Shown one piece after another: positions 34,641 through 42,741 of a stretch of 64,000 nucleotides of DNA. The stretch is from DATACQ01 sp036555515. GTDB lineage: Bacteria > Desulfobacterota > Binatia > UBA9968. The translations under genes were made by a program, and so were the position numbers. Every line of letters starts with the position of its first letter. Position 1 is the stretch's first letter. The stretch is taken from positions 33,007 to 97,006 of the forward strand of contig DATBLC010000264.1 of NCBI GenBank assembly GCA_036555515.1, written 5' to 3'. Under the pieces are notes generated by a model, which saw only the letters and a program-made list of their open reading frames with translations, was not told the origin of the DNA and did no database searches.

Positions 34641-37600
34641 CTAAACCGGCAGCGCTTCCAGGGGCCGCGATTGACCCGGTGAGCGGTCGTGGATGGTATG
34701 GAGCAGTTCGATGATTTCATCGATGAGCGCGTCCCAGTCTCTATACTGCGGCGTAAAAGACAGACGGCCGTCAGGAGCGAGCCGGAAGCGGCTTTTGTGT
34801 TTCTTGATGAGGTCCAAGAGTGTGTCGACCTGCACCGCCGATTGCGGATGGAAGAGTAGAAACACTTTGCCGTCGGAGACGCTGATCTGCTGCACCAGGA
34901 CTTCCTTCAGGACTCGGCGGAGATTCATGACCAGAAACAAGTTATCAACCACGGCGGTGTAAGGACCAAACCGGTCCTTGATCTCTTCCCTCAAATCTTC
35001 CAGCTCAACCGGAGTACTCAGACTCGCCAGCCGCTTGTAAAAATAGAGGCGCTGGTTGGCATCGGGAATATAGGAGTCGGGAAAGTACGCCGGGATACCG
35101 AGACGAATTTCCGGGTCCACCTCCGGCGCCACCTCTTCGCCCTTCAACTCGGCCACCGCTTTTTCCATCATCTCGGTGTAGAGCTCGAAGCCGACGGCGG
35201 TGATCTGCCCTGATTGCTGTTCCCCCAGGAGATTCCCTGCGCCGCGTATCTCCAGATCATGCAAAGCCAGTTTGAAGCCGCCGCCGAGGCCGTCTATTTC
35301 CTGCAAGGCGCGCAGCCGCCGCTCGGCGTCCGGCGTGATTGCCTTTTCGCCCGGGATGAGCAGATAGGCGTAGGCGTGGCGGTGCGAGCGGCCCACGCGG
35401 CCGCGCAGTTGATAGAGCTGCGCCAGGCCAAACTGGTCGGCGCGATTGATGATGATGGTATTGGCGTTGGGGAAGTCGAGACCGGACTCGATGATCGCCG
35501 AGCAGACCAGCACCTGCGTCTTGTTTTCGAGAAAATCGAGCATAACTTTTTCCAACTCTTTGGGGCGCATCTGGCCGTGCGCCACGGCCATTCTGGCCTC
35601 GGGCACCAAATCGGCGAGCTTGAGCGCCAAACGGTCGATGGTCTCGACGCGGTTGTGAAGAAAAAACACCTGCCCGCCGCGCTCCAGCTCGCGCAGAATC
35701 GCGTCGCGAATGACCCGTTCATCGTAACGCGTGAGGTACGTTTGCACCGCGAGCCGATCCAGCGGCGGCGTTTCGATGATACTCAAATCGCGGATGCCGA
35801 CCATCGACATATGGAGCGTGCGCGGGATCGGCGTCGCCGTCAGGCTGACCACGTCCACCAGCTCCCGAAGTTTTTTCAAGCGTTCTTTATGTCTAACGCC
35901 GAAGCGGTGCTCCTCGTCGATGATCACCAACCCCAGGTCTTTGAATTGCACGTCCTTTTGCAACAAGCGGTGCGTTCCTATGATGACATCCACGGCACCC
36001 TTGGCGGTGGCGTCGAGCACCTGCTGGATCTCTTTGGCGGTGAGAAAGCGGCTCACCATCTCGATGCGCACCGGGTGGTTGCGAAAGCGCCGGCGAAAAG
36101 TCTGCAAGTGCTGCTGCGTGAGAATCGTCGTCGGCGCCAGCACGGCCACCTGCTTGCCGCCTTCGACGGCGAGAAACGCCGCGCGCATTGCCACCTCGGT
36201 TTTGCCGTAACCGACATCGCCGCAGATCAAGCGGTCCATCGGCTTTTTGCCCTGCAAACCGGCGAGGGTCTCGTCGATGGCGCGCTGCTGGTCGGGAGTT
36301 TCTTCATACTCGAAGGCGGCTTCGAACTCCTTGTACATGGCGTCTGGCGGCGCGAAGGCGGTGCCGGTGCGAGCTTCGCGCAGGGCGTAGAGCTGGACCA
36401 GTTCCTCGGCCATGGCGAAAATCGATTTGCGCGCCTTGGCTTTGACCTTCTCCCAAGCAGTGCCGCCCAGCCGGTCGAGGGCGGGCTCGGCGCCGTCGCC
36501 GCCGATATATTTTTGCACCATGTTGATGCGGTCCACGGGCAGATAGAGCCGGTCGCCGGCTTCGTACTCCAGGTGCAAAAACTCGCCTTCGACATCGGCG
36601 ACCTTAAGAAATTTAAGCCCGCGGTAAACGCCGATCCCGTGATCCAAATGCACGACATAGTCGTTCTGCTTGAGCTCGCTCAGGCTCGTTAAATAATGGC
36701 TCGGATAGCTCTTCGCCGTCGCCGGCTGGCGCTTGCGCGTGCCGAAGATCTCATCGAAGGTGACCAACACCAAGCGCGCTTCAGGAATGCGAAAGCCTTG
36801 ATGCAGTTGTCCGATTACGACGGCGCGCGCCGCCTCTGGGCGGGCCAGAAAGGCGGGGATGGCTTCGTCCGCCAGCGGTATTGGCAAATCGTAACTTGCG
36901 AGCAGCTCGCGCAAGCGCGCCGCGTCAGCCTTCGTTGGGGCGACGAATATCAGTTTTTCGGTTTGCCAGCTTTTGATCCGCTCGACCAAAGGCAACAACG
37001 ATGGATCGCCGCCGCGCGCCGTCGTTTCCTGACGCACATCGCCGGTGAGAAAGGATTCCACCGTGAGCGTTGACGCCCGCGTCCCCTCAGAAGCCGCCAT
37101 GACCATCAGCGACTCCCCGTGGACTCGCGAAAACGGCTCGAGCGCGGCGCGCCATTCATGCTCGTTGAGAAATAGCGACCGCGCTTCGGGAACCAACCGC
37201 CGTTCTTCCTTGGCGCTCGCACAGCGTTGCCAGACCAACCGTCCAAAGCGCTCGGCTTCGGCTTCGACGCGGTCGGCGCCGTCTAGCCAGATCAGCGACT
37301 CCTGCGGCAGATAAGAAAAGATCGGCGCCAATTCCGGGTAGAAGTAAGGCGCCAGATATTCGACGCCAGGAAACGGAATGCCCTCGCGCAGCGTGTCCAT
37401 TAAATGACGTTTATCGCGCCGGTCCATTTCCAACTCGCCGGCGCGCTGGTCCAATGCCCGCAAGATCTCGTCCATGCCGCCGCGCTTCAGGGAAAACTCT
37501 TTCATCGGCAGGATCAGCAATTCCTCCTGCGCCTCTTCGGAACGCTGGCTCGAGGCGTTGAATTGGCGCACCGACTCCAGCCGATCGCCGTCGAACTCCA

Positions 37601-38186
37601 AACGCAGCGGGCGCGCGTAGCCAGGCGAATAAATGTCGACGATGCCGCCGCGCACGCTGAAATCGCCCAGCTCTTCGACCAGGGGAACGTTCTGAAAACC
37701 CCACTCAAGCAAATGATCGAGCAGCGATTCCCGCGCCAGGTTCTGTCCGGCGACGAGATAGAGATAAGAATTCTTGAATGCCTCTTTGGCAATGACTCGC
37801 TGCATCAACGCCGCCGGTGTCGAGATCAAAACCGGCGCGGGCTCTTCGATGATCTTGTAAAGTCCTTCGAGCCGCGCGGCGATATTCTCCGCCGGCGGCG
37901 AGAGCCTTTCAAACGGCAAGACTTCCCAAGAGGGTAACAGATGCAGGCGTTTGCGCAGCGGCGGCAACGAGCGGTCTTCGCCGAGAAAAAAGGCCAACTC
38001 ATCATATAAATTCTCGGCATCGTTGGCCCCCGGCGCGACGATCAGTATTGGACGCCTCGGCTTGGCGGCGACAAGAGACAAGAGAAAAGCTCGCGCGCCG
38101 CCTTGCAGGCCTTGCACACGCTTCGCGCCGGTCCATTGGCCTTGCAAGAAACGGCTGAGTTGCTCTTCGAGAAGCGCCGCGCTCAT
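34641..38186 (-). CDS. mfd: Transcription-repair coupling factor Mfd
   Basis: The 1181-residue product has full Mfd length. It shows the UvrB-homologous N-terminus (LLPSWEVLPFERLSPP, FSVRGGIVDIYSPGYARPLR), the RNA polymerase-interacting domain (LKQNDYVVHLDHGIGVYRGL) and an SF2 translocase with GDVGYGKTEVAMRAAF and DEEHRFGVRHKERLK. Further landmarks are SLTATPIPRTLHMSM, QLRGRVGRS and a C-terminal TRCF domain (DPEIRLGIPAYFPDSYIPD). It removes RNA polymerase stalled at lesions and recruits UvrA. ATG 38186 is chosen by homology; it overlaps the end of the DUF309 gene by 4 bp. Confidence 0.96.
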   Translation of the reverse strand: MSAALLEEQLSRFLQGQWTGAKRVQGLQGGARAFLLSLVAAKPRRPILIVAPGANDAENLYDELAFFLGEDRSLPPLRKRLHLLPSWEVLPFERLSPPAENIAARLEGLYKIIEEPAPVLISTPAALMQRVIAKEAFKNSYLYLVAGQNLARESLLDHLLEWGFQNVPLVEELGDFSVRGGIVDIYSPGYARPLRLEFDGDRLESVRQFNASSQRSEEAQEELLILPMKEFSLKRGGMDEILRALDQRAGELEMDRRDKRHLMDTLREGIPFPGVEYLAPYFYPELAPIFSYLPQESLIWLDGADRVEAEAERFGRLVWQRCASAKEERRLVPEARSLFLNEHEWRAALEPFSRVHGESLMVMAASEGTRASTLTVESFLTGDVRQETTARGGDPSLLPLVERIKSWQTEKLIFVAPTKADAARLRELLASYDLPIPLADEAIPAFLARPEAARAVVIGQLHQGFRIPEARLVLVTFDEIFGTRKRQPATAKSYPSHYLTSLSELKQNDYVVHLDHGIGVYRGLKFLKVADVEGEFLHLEYEAGDRLYLPVDRINMVQKYIGGDGAEPALDRLGGTAWEKVKAKARKSIFAMAEELVQLYALREARTGTAFAPPDAMYKEFEAAFEYEETPDQQRAIDETLAGLQGKKPMDRLICGDVGYGKTEVAMRAAFLAVEGGKQVAVLAPTTILTQQHLQTFRRRFRNHPVRIEMVSRFLTAKEIQQVLDATAKGAVDVIIGTHRLLQKDVQFKDLGLVIIDEEHRFGVRHKERLKKLRELVDVVSLTATPIPRTLHMSMVGIRDLSIIETPPLDRLAVQTYLTRYDERVIRDAILRELERGGQVFFLHNRVETIDRLALKLADLVPEARMAVAHGQMRPKELEKVMLDFLENKTQVLVCSAIIESGLDFPNANTIIINRADQFGLAQLYQLRGRVGRSHRHAYAYLLIPGEKAITPDAERRLRALQEIDGLGGGFKLALHDLEIRGAGNLLGEQQSGQITAVGFELYTEMMEKAVAELKGEEVAPEVDPEIRLGIPAYFPDSYIPDANQRLYFYKRLASLSTPVELEDLREEIKDRFGPYTAVVDNLFLVMNLRRVLKEVLVQQISVSDGKVFLLFHPQSAVQVDTLLDLIKKHKSRFRLAPDGRLSFTPQYRDWDALIDEIIELLHTIHDRSPGQSRPLEALPV

Positions 38187-38551
38187 GAAAAGAAACCTGA
38201 TCGTTGCAGCGGAATTTTCGGAACTGAAGACGGGGGCGGCGCGTTTGCCCCCCGTTCCGCCTGTTTCGCCCAGGTCTCCATTGCCGCGGCCGCTTCGCTG
38301 ACGCGCACCTGCAAAAAATCCGGCTGGTAATTCTCGAAGCGAACCAACGCCTGATAAATCATCCTGACCGATCCCTTGACCTCGCCGAATTCGCAAAAGA
38401 TGCGAAACGCCGCCGCCAATTGAATCAGACCCTCAATAAACGGCTTATTGGCCGCCTCGGTCTCCTGATAGAGCGCCTCCAAAACTTCATGGCACTCGAA
38501 AAACCGCCGTTCGTTAAACAGACCAATACCTTCTCGCAACCGAGCATCCAT
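38183..38551 (-). CDS. DUF309 domain protein
   Basis: The 122-residue protein has the DUF309 pattern FNERRFFECHEVLEALYQE followed by KPFIEGLIQLAAAF, in which the E-C-H-E segment and the GLIQ.A helix are the defining features. It is small and soluble, with no known reaction. Its last bases overlap the start of mfd (ATGA), so translation of mfd is probably coupled to it. The C-terminal 35 residues are Pro/Ala-rich and beyond the domain. Confidence 0.85.
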   Translation of the reverse strand: MDARLREGIGLFNERRFFECHEVLEALYQETEAANKPFIEGLIQLAAAFRIFCEFGEVKGSVRMIYQALVRFENYQPDFLQVRVSEAAAAMETWAKQAERGANAPPPSSVPKIPLQRSGFFS

Positions 38552-38642
38552 AAGATTAGTTCCGAAAGTTCAAACTAACAACTTCCGGCCAGCCGCTCAA
38601 CAACGGCCAAATAACAATGAGGAAGCGATGAAAGCGGAATGA

Positions 38643-38786
38643 GAACGTCAGGCTGTGTGAAAACTCCGTTCATGGTTCGACTGGGCTCACCACAAACGGA
38701 TGTCAGAGATTACAAATCAAGCATCTAGCCGTTCGCCCTGAGCTCGGTCGAAGGGCTCCAAAGAGTTTTCACACAGTCTGACGTTC
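38643..38786. mobile_element. 144-bp element with 24-bp terminal inverted repeats (MITE-like)
   Basis: The ends GAACGTCAGGCTGTGTGAAA (38643 on) and the reverse complement ending at 38786 agree at 23 of 24 positions. The interior contains a CCGTTCGCCCTGAGCTCGG-type stretch and a facing GTTCGACTGGGCTCACC stretch, a widespread extragenic palindrome. No coding capacity. The ends recall tips of IS elements, but I cannot name one. Confidence 0.65.
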
Positions 38787-38865
38787 GAGAATGGCGGATG
38801 GAAGATAGAGAATGGCCGTCGGGATTTAGAATTCGGCTGATTTAGACGTTTTGAACGCCGGAAAT

Positions 38866-38937
38866 AAGGGGACTGTTCCTCTAATAGGGACTGTCCCCTT
38901 CATGCGAACGGTTGGAACGCTTGGAACATCTTGAACG
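38866..38937. repeat. GGGGACTGT inverted repeat followed by a nonamer array
   Basis: At 38866-38900, AAGGGGACTGTTCC faces GGGACTGTCCCCTT. Directly after it, 38902-38937 holds four 9-bp units ending AACG or AACA (TTGGAACG type). With the 144-bp element upstream, these repeats fill most of the 387-bp gap 38552-38938; no gene is seen there. Confidence 0.65.
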
Positions 38938-38938
38938 C

Positions 38939-40180
38939 CTATTTTCCAAGGGTTCGCCAAAGCCGCTGGTCATAACGCGCAACTCCGGAAATGGAGGCCA
39001 CCCAGATACAAACGTCGGAGATGGACAGTAATAGCGCCGAAAGCGCGAATGAGACGAGATAACTGCCGGTGAAGTCGTAAAAAACACCCCCGAGCCAGGA
39101 GCCAAGTGCGCCCCCAACACCGACGGCGACGGTGGAATAGCCAAGAATCGAGCCGAACCCCTTGCCGGAAAAAATATCCGCGGTTAGGGCGGAAAAAATC
39201 ACCGCCCGGGAGCCGAAGCCGATGCCGAAAAAGATCACGTAAACGTAAAGCAGCCAGGTCTGGCTCGGATCGCGAAGAATCATCAGCGCGCCGACGCCGA
39301 CCAGAGTCATGATAATATTCAACGTGTAGGCCGCTTGCTTCGACAAAAGATCGGCGATGAAGCCGAACACCACCCGGCCGAAGCTGCTGGTAACTCCGGC
39401 AAAACCGAAAATGGTCGCCGCCAATAATCGGCTGTAACCGACGTCGACGACGTGGGCAACCTGGTGCGTCACTATGACCGTAGTCCCGGACGCAGCGCCG
39501 ACGCGCGCGATGAAGAGCATCCAGAATTGCAGACTTTTTAGCGCCAGCTTCGCTGTCCATTGCTTTTCGCCGCCAATCTTCTCCGCATGGCTCCGATGCC
39601 GCGCGCCATGGGGCCCCTGATGGTAGCAAAACCACACCATGGGCAACAGCGCGATCGCCACGATGGCGGCATAAGCTTCGAAGGCGCGCGCCCAGCCGTA
39701 ACTTGAAATCAGCCACTCGCTGAGCGGCGCGAGAAGCATGATTCCCAAGCCGGTGCCCGCGTAGACGACGCCGATGGCGGAAGCGCGGTTGGAAGAAAAC
39801 CATTCGGAAATGAGAAAAACATGGGGCACCATGCCCGTAAAAGTGAAGCCCGCGGCGAGCACCAGCCCGAAGCACAGGTATAACTGCCAGAGTTCCGTCA
39901 CCTGGCCGCTGAAATAGAGTCCCGCAACCAATGCCAGACATCCCGAGACGACGATTTTCCGCACGCCGAGGCGGTCCAGGAGAAAACCGACCACAGGCGA
40001 CAACAGCGCATCCATGGTCAGCACCACGGCGAAGATACCGGCGGTAGCGCCCCGGCTCCAACCGAAAGTGTCCAACAACGCGACGTTGAAGACGCCGAAG
40101 GAAGAATGAATGCCGCGGGAAAAACCGAGCACGATAAAAGCAGCGGCGGCGATCAACCAAGGGGTCGGTGAAAAACGCAT
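38939..40180 (-). CDS. Major facilitator superfamily transporter
   Basis: The 413-residue protein has twelve likely membrane segments. The MFS loop 2-3 motif is present as GFLLDRLGVRK, and TM5 has GVVYAGTGLGIMLLAPLSEWLI. It resembles the monocarboxylate/oxalate-formate antiporter branch (starting AAAFIVLGFSRGIHSSFGVF). A second, related MFS gene lies at 52411-53703 and shares the FYDFTGSY..SF ending (compare FDATGSYVISFSLFA). The substrate is probably an organic acid (inference). The nonamer palindrome 40250-40321 lies upstream of its start. Confidence 0.9.
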   Translation of the reverse strand: MRFSPTPWLIAAAAFIVLGFSRGIHSSFGVFNVALLDTFGWSRGATAGIFAVVLTMDALLSPVVGFLLDRLGVRKIVVSGCLALVAGLYFSGQVTELWQLYLCFGLVLAAGFTFTGMVPHVFLISEWFSSNRASAIGVVYAGTGLGIMLLAPLSEWLISSYGWARAFEAYAAIVAIALLPMVWFCYHQGPHGARHRSHAEKIGGEKQWTAKLALKSLQFWMLFIARVGAASGTTVIVTHQVAHVVDVGYSRLLAATIFGFAGVTSSFGRVVFGFIADLLSKQAAYTLNIIMTLVGVGALMILRDPSQTWLLYVYVIFFGIGFGSRAVIFSALTADIFSGKGFGSILGYSTVAVGVGGALGSWLGGVFYDFTGSYLVSFALSALLLSISDVCIWVASISGVARYDQRLWRTLGK

Positions 40181-40249
40181 GACGGTGAGTTATCGTCGTC
40201 TTTAACAGAGCCACGGAACATCCACAAGCAATTGCCCGCTTTAACAGCC

Positions 40250-40321
40250 GTTCAATTCGTTCCAAAAGTTCCAATTGTTCCAAACGTTTTGAACGGCTTG
40301 AACGACTTGAACGTTTTGAAC
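40250..40321. repeat. Head-to-head nonamer palindrome (4+4 units)
   Basis: Four units GTTCAATTC, GTTCCAAAA, GTTCCAATT, GTTCCAAAC (40250-40285) meet four complementary-type units GTTTTGAAC, GGCTTGAAC, GACTTGAAC, GTTTTGAAC (40286-40321) with no spacer. The result is an imperfect 72-bp palindrome between the divergent MFS and amidohydrolase genes. Confidence 0.8.
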
Positions 40322-40466
40322 CCCGTTTGCCGCCCATTCGAGGTTTACTCGGTCAGCAGCCTGTCGCGTGTTTGCGTCGAGTCATGAATGATCCGAAATC
40401 GCCTATTGACAAAGAACCACCGACAGTACTACTCGTGACTTCATCACATGCAGGAGGTCATTGCCC

Positions 40467-41591
40467 ATGCGCGTCATCGATGCCGACGGTCACGTTGAAG
40501 AGAATCTCGATACTTTCAGCGACAAATATCTCGATCCAGCCTTCCGTCCGCTGCGCCCGCGGGTCACTGGGCTGGAGGGTCTCGCCTATTGGGTAATCGA
40601 CGAGCAACTCTATCCGCGCCGCGTCGGTCCGGGCTGCCACAACCTTGGCACGCCGACCAATTATAACGGCCAGCTTGCCGCGCACGCCCAGGGCAAAACC
40701 GACAGCGTCGCCAGCATGGAGCTTTCGGACCTCCAAGCGCGCATCAAGGCGATGGACGACGAAGATATCGCCGTTCAAGTCGTCTACACCACTCTCTTTC
40801 TTGCTTACCCTCTAACCACCAACGCCGGCCTCGCCACCGCGCTCAGCTCTTCCTACAATCGCTGGATGGGGGAGCGCCTCGCGGGCCAGCAACGGATCAA
40901 ATGGGCGGCCGTGGTCAATCTGGATGACGTCGCCGCGGCCGTGCGCCAGGTGCGCGAAGCCAAAAGGCTCGGCGCCGTGGCGGTGATGGTGCTCGGCACC
41001 GCCGGCGACGACATGCTCGATCATCCGCGGCTGTCGCCGTTTTACGAAGCATTGGTCGAAGACAATCTCACCCTCGGCGTCCATGTCGGGTGGTCGTGCC
41101 CCGCGATCAATAATCTCTACTCGCATATCTACCCTTCCGGGGTGATCGCTTTTCACGTTCCTTTGTTAATGGCATTCACCGCGCTCGTTAGCGGCGGGGT
41201 ATTGGACCGTTTTCCAGGGCTCCGAGTCGTGTTTCTGGAAGCCGGCTGCCAGTGGGTGCCGTTCATCCTCGAACGCCTGCATCACCGCTACAAGAATCAA
41301 GGATCGACTTTGAGAAAATTCCTGCCGCAGACGGCGCCGATTCAGAAGCTGCCGGTGATGGAATACATCAAGCGCGGGAACATCTACTTCAGCACCGAAG
41401 TGGAAGACGAGATATTGCCCAACGTTTTGAATCTCGTCGGCGAAAGCCAAGTCATCTTCGGCAGCGATATGCCCCACGGCGACCGCGAGCGCTGCGCCGC
41501 GCGCATGTTGCAGGCGCGAACGGACATCGACGAATCGGCCAAAGCGAGCATTCTCGATAAAAACCCCGCCAGGCTCTACGGACTGGCGTGA
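40467..41591 (+). CDS. Amidohydrolase family 2 (PF04909-type) hydrolase
   Basis: The 374-residue enzyme starts MRVIDADGHVEENLDTF with the family's D-x-H metal entry. It continues with LGVHVGWSCPAINN (metal histidine), LRVVFLEAGCQWVPFILERL and VIFGSDMPHGDRE with the metal aspartate. ATG 40467 has AGGAGG nine bases upstream; TTG 40461 is less likely. It is related to, but clearly distinct from, the amidohydrolase at 22430-23581. The substrate is unknown; relatives act on aromatic carboxylates and amides. Confidence 0.9.
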   Translation: MRVIDADGHVEENLDTFSDKYLDPAFRPLRPRVTGLEGLAYWVIDEQLYPRRVGPGCHNLGTPTNYNGQLAAHAQGKTDSVASMELSDLQARIKAMDDEDIAVQVVYTTLFLAYPLTTNAGLATALSSSYNRWMGERLAGQQRIKWAAVVNLDDVAAAVRQVREAKRLGAVAVMVLGTAGDDMLDHPRLSPFYEALVEDNLTLGVHVGWSCPAINNLYSHIYPSGVIAFHVPLLMAFTALVSGGVLDRFPGLRVVFLEAGCQWVPFILERLHHRYKNQGSTLRKFLPQTAPIQKLPVMEYIKRGNIYFSTEVEDEILPNVLNLVGESQVIFGSDMPHGDRERCAARMLQARTDIDESAKASILDKNPARLYGLA

Positions 41592-41726
41592 AGGCGCGCC
41601 CGGGAAACTGAGATCGCGTCAAAGAGCTCCCGGCGATTCCACCCGCTGGCGCGCCATTGCTCATTCGCATTGCAAACGACATTAGCTTGAGTTTTAGGTT
41701 GCCCGCGCTTATCTTATCGCTACGCC

Positions 41727-42566
41727 ATGAAAACGAAATGGTTGCTGATCGCGATGGCGTCGCTGGCGCTCTCGGGCTGCGCTGGAATCGAATCGCTGGG
41801 CGAATTCACCAGGGGAAGACAAGCGATGCTACGCGGCGATGCCGACGGCGCCCTGGCATATTTCGAGCGAGTCGCCGGCGCCGACCCGCAATTTGTCGCC
41901 GGCGGTGGGCCGCTGTCGGAAAGCATCTGGACCTATGTCGGGCGGGCGCACTACCAATCCGGAAAATATGCCCAAGCGAAGGATGCGCTGGAAAAAGCAC
42001 TGGCTCGGCATAGCGGCGATCACATGGGCCGACTTTATCTCGGATTAACTCTGGCGCGCTTGCCCGCTGCGCCGGCAAAAACCACGGGATTCTCCGTGCA
42101 AGACGTCTCCTTCGCGCTGCGCGAAGGCATCGAATCCGAGCGGATCGCGGCCCTGGCGCGCGAGCGCGGGGTCGCTTTCGACCTGTCCAGAGAAGCTGAG
42201 AGCCAGCTCAGAAAAGCCGGCGCCGACGCCCGGCTATTGGACGAAATCAAAAAGATCCGCGCCGAGTCGGTGGGCAAAAACGAACCCCAAAGCGCCCGCG
42301 CCGCAAAGGAGCTCGCCGCGGCCCTCGCCGGACTGCGCGACGATTTGGACTCCTTCATCGCGACGACCACGCAGGGCAGATTTTGGGATCCTGGGGAAGA
42401 GTTACGAAAGGAAATTCGTAACGGCCTAACGCTGCTTTCGGGGCGCGATCAAGATTGGAAAAAAATCATTGTCAATGGCGAATGGCTGGGTGAAAAACTC
42501 GAGGATGAAATCGATCGGGCGCGCCGCGATGAAGCCGAGTCGCTCCGACGCCTGCAGTCACGCTAG
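41727..42566 (+). CDS. TPR-containing lipoprotein
   Basis: The 279-residue product has a type II signal peptide with lipobox LALSGC (Cys at about residue 20). Tetratricopeptide-like repeats follow in the first half (GRQAMLRGDADGALAYFERV; TYVGRAHYQSGKYAQAKDALEKAL). The second half is charged and helical, ending in a DEIDRARRDEAESLRRLQ coil. The lipoprotein is probably anchored in the inner or outer membrane facing the periplasm. It is convergent with the TIR-domain gene, whose predicted outer part also ends in a TPR-like segment. No specific function can be assigned. Confidence 0.8.
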   Translation: MKTKWLLIAMASLALSGCAGIESLGEFTRGRQAMLRGDADGALAYFERVAGADPQFVAGGGPLSESIWTYVGRAHYQSGKYAQAKDALEKALARHSGDHMGRLYLGLTLARLPAAPAKTTGFSVQDVSFALREGIESERIAALARERGVAFDLSREAESQLRKAGADARLLDEIKKIRAESVGKNEPQSARAAKELAAALAGLRDDLDSFIATTTQGRFWDPGEELRKEIRNGLTLLSGRDQDWKKIIVNGEWLGEKLEDEIDRARRDEAESLRRLQSR

Positions 42567-42635
42567 GTCAGCTTATCCATACATTGAGGGAAATCGAAGG
42601 CGTTCATTTACCGAGCGATCAGCCGCAAAGTATCG

Positions 42636-42656
42636 GTTCAATGTTCAACGTTCAAT
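42636..42656. repeat. Heptamer repeat array (3 units)
   Basis: GTTCAAT, GTTCAAC, GTTCAAT in tandem at 42636-42656, between the convergent lipoprotein and TIR genes. Same unit family as 5192-5281. Confidence 0.65.
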
Positions 42657-42741
42657 GTCTTCGGATCTTTTGAGAACCGTAGAAGCGTAATTTCCCACTT
42701 CAATCTTGAACCGCGACGCCGTTACACAGTCGAACTAACGA

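Noticed and set aside
35214..36692. 492-codon open frame on the plus strand inside mfd
   Set aside because: It is fully antisense to conserved Mfd sequence and has no recognisable domain; high GC in codon third positions creates such long shadows.
40250..40321. Repeat arrays considered as a CRISPR
   Set aside because: Units are 9 bp, contiguous and in inverted groups; there are no 25-40 bp repeats with unique spacers and no cas genes.
38970..40337. 455-codon minus-strand frame overlapping the MFS gene in another frame
   Set aside because: It is Arg/His-rich, shows no membrane pattern and begins in the nonamer palindrome, whose 9-bp period reads as Leu-Glu-Arg repeats. The MFS frame explains the region.
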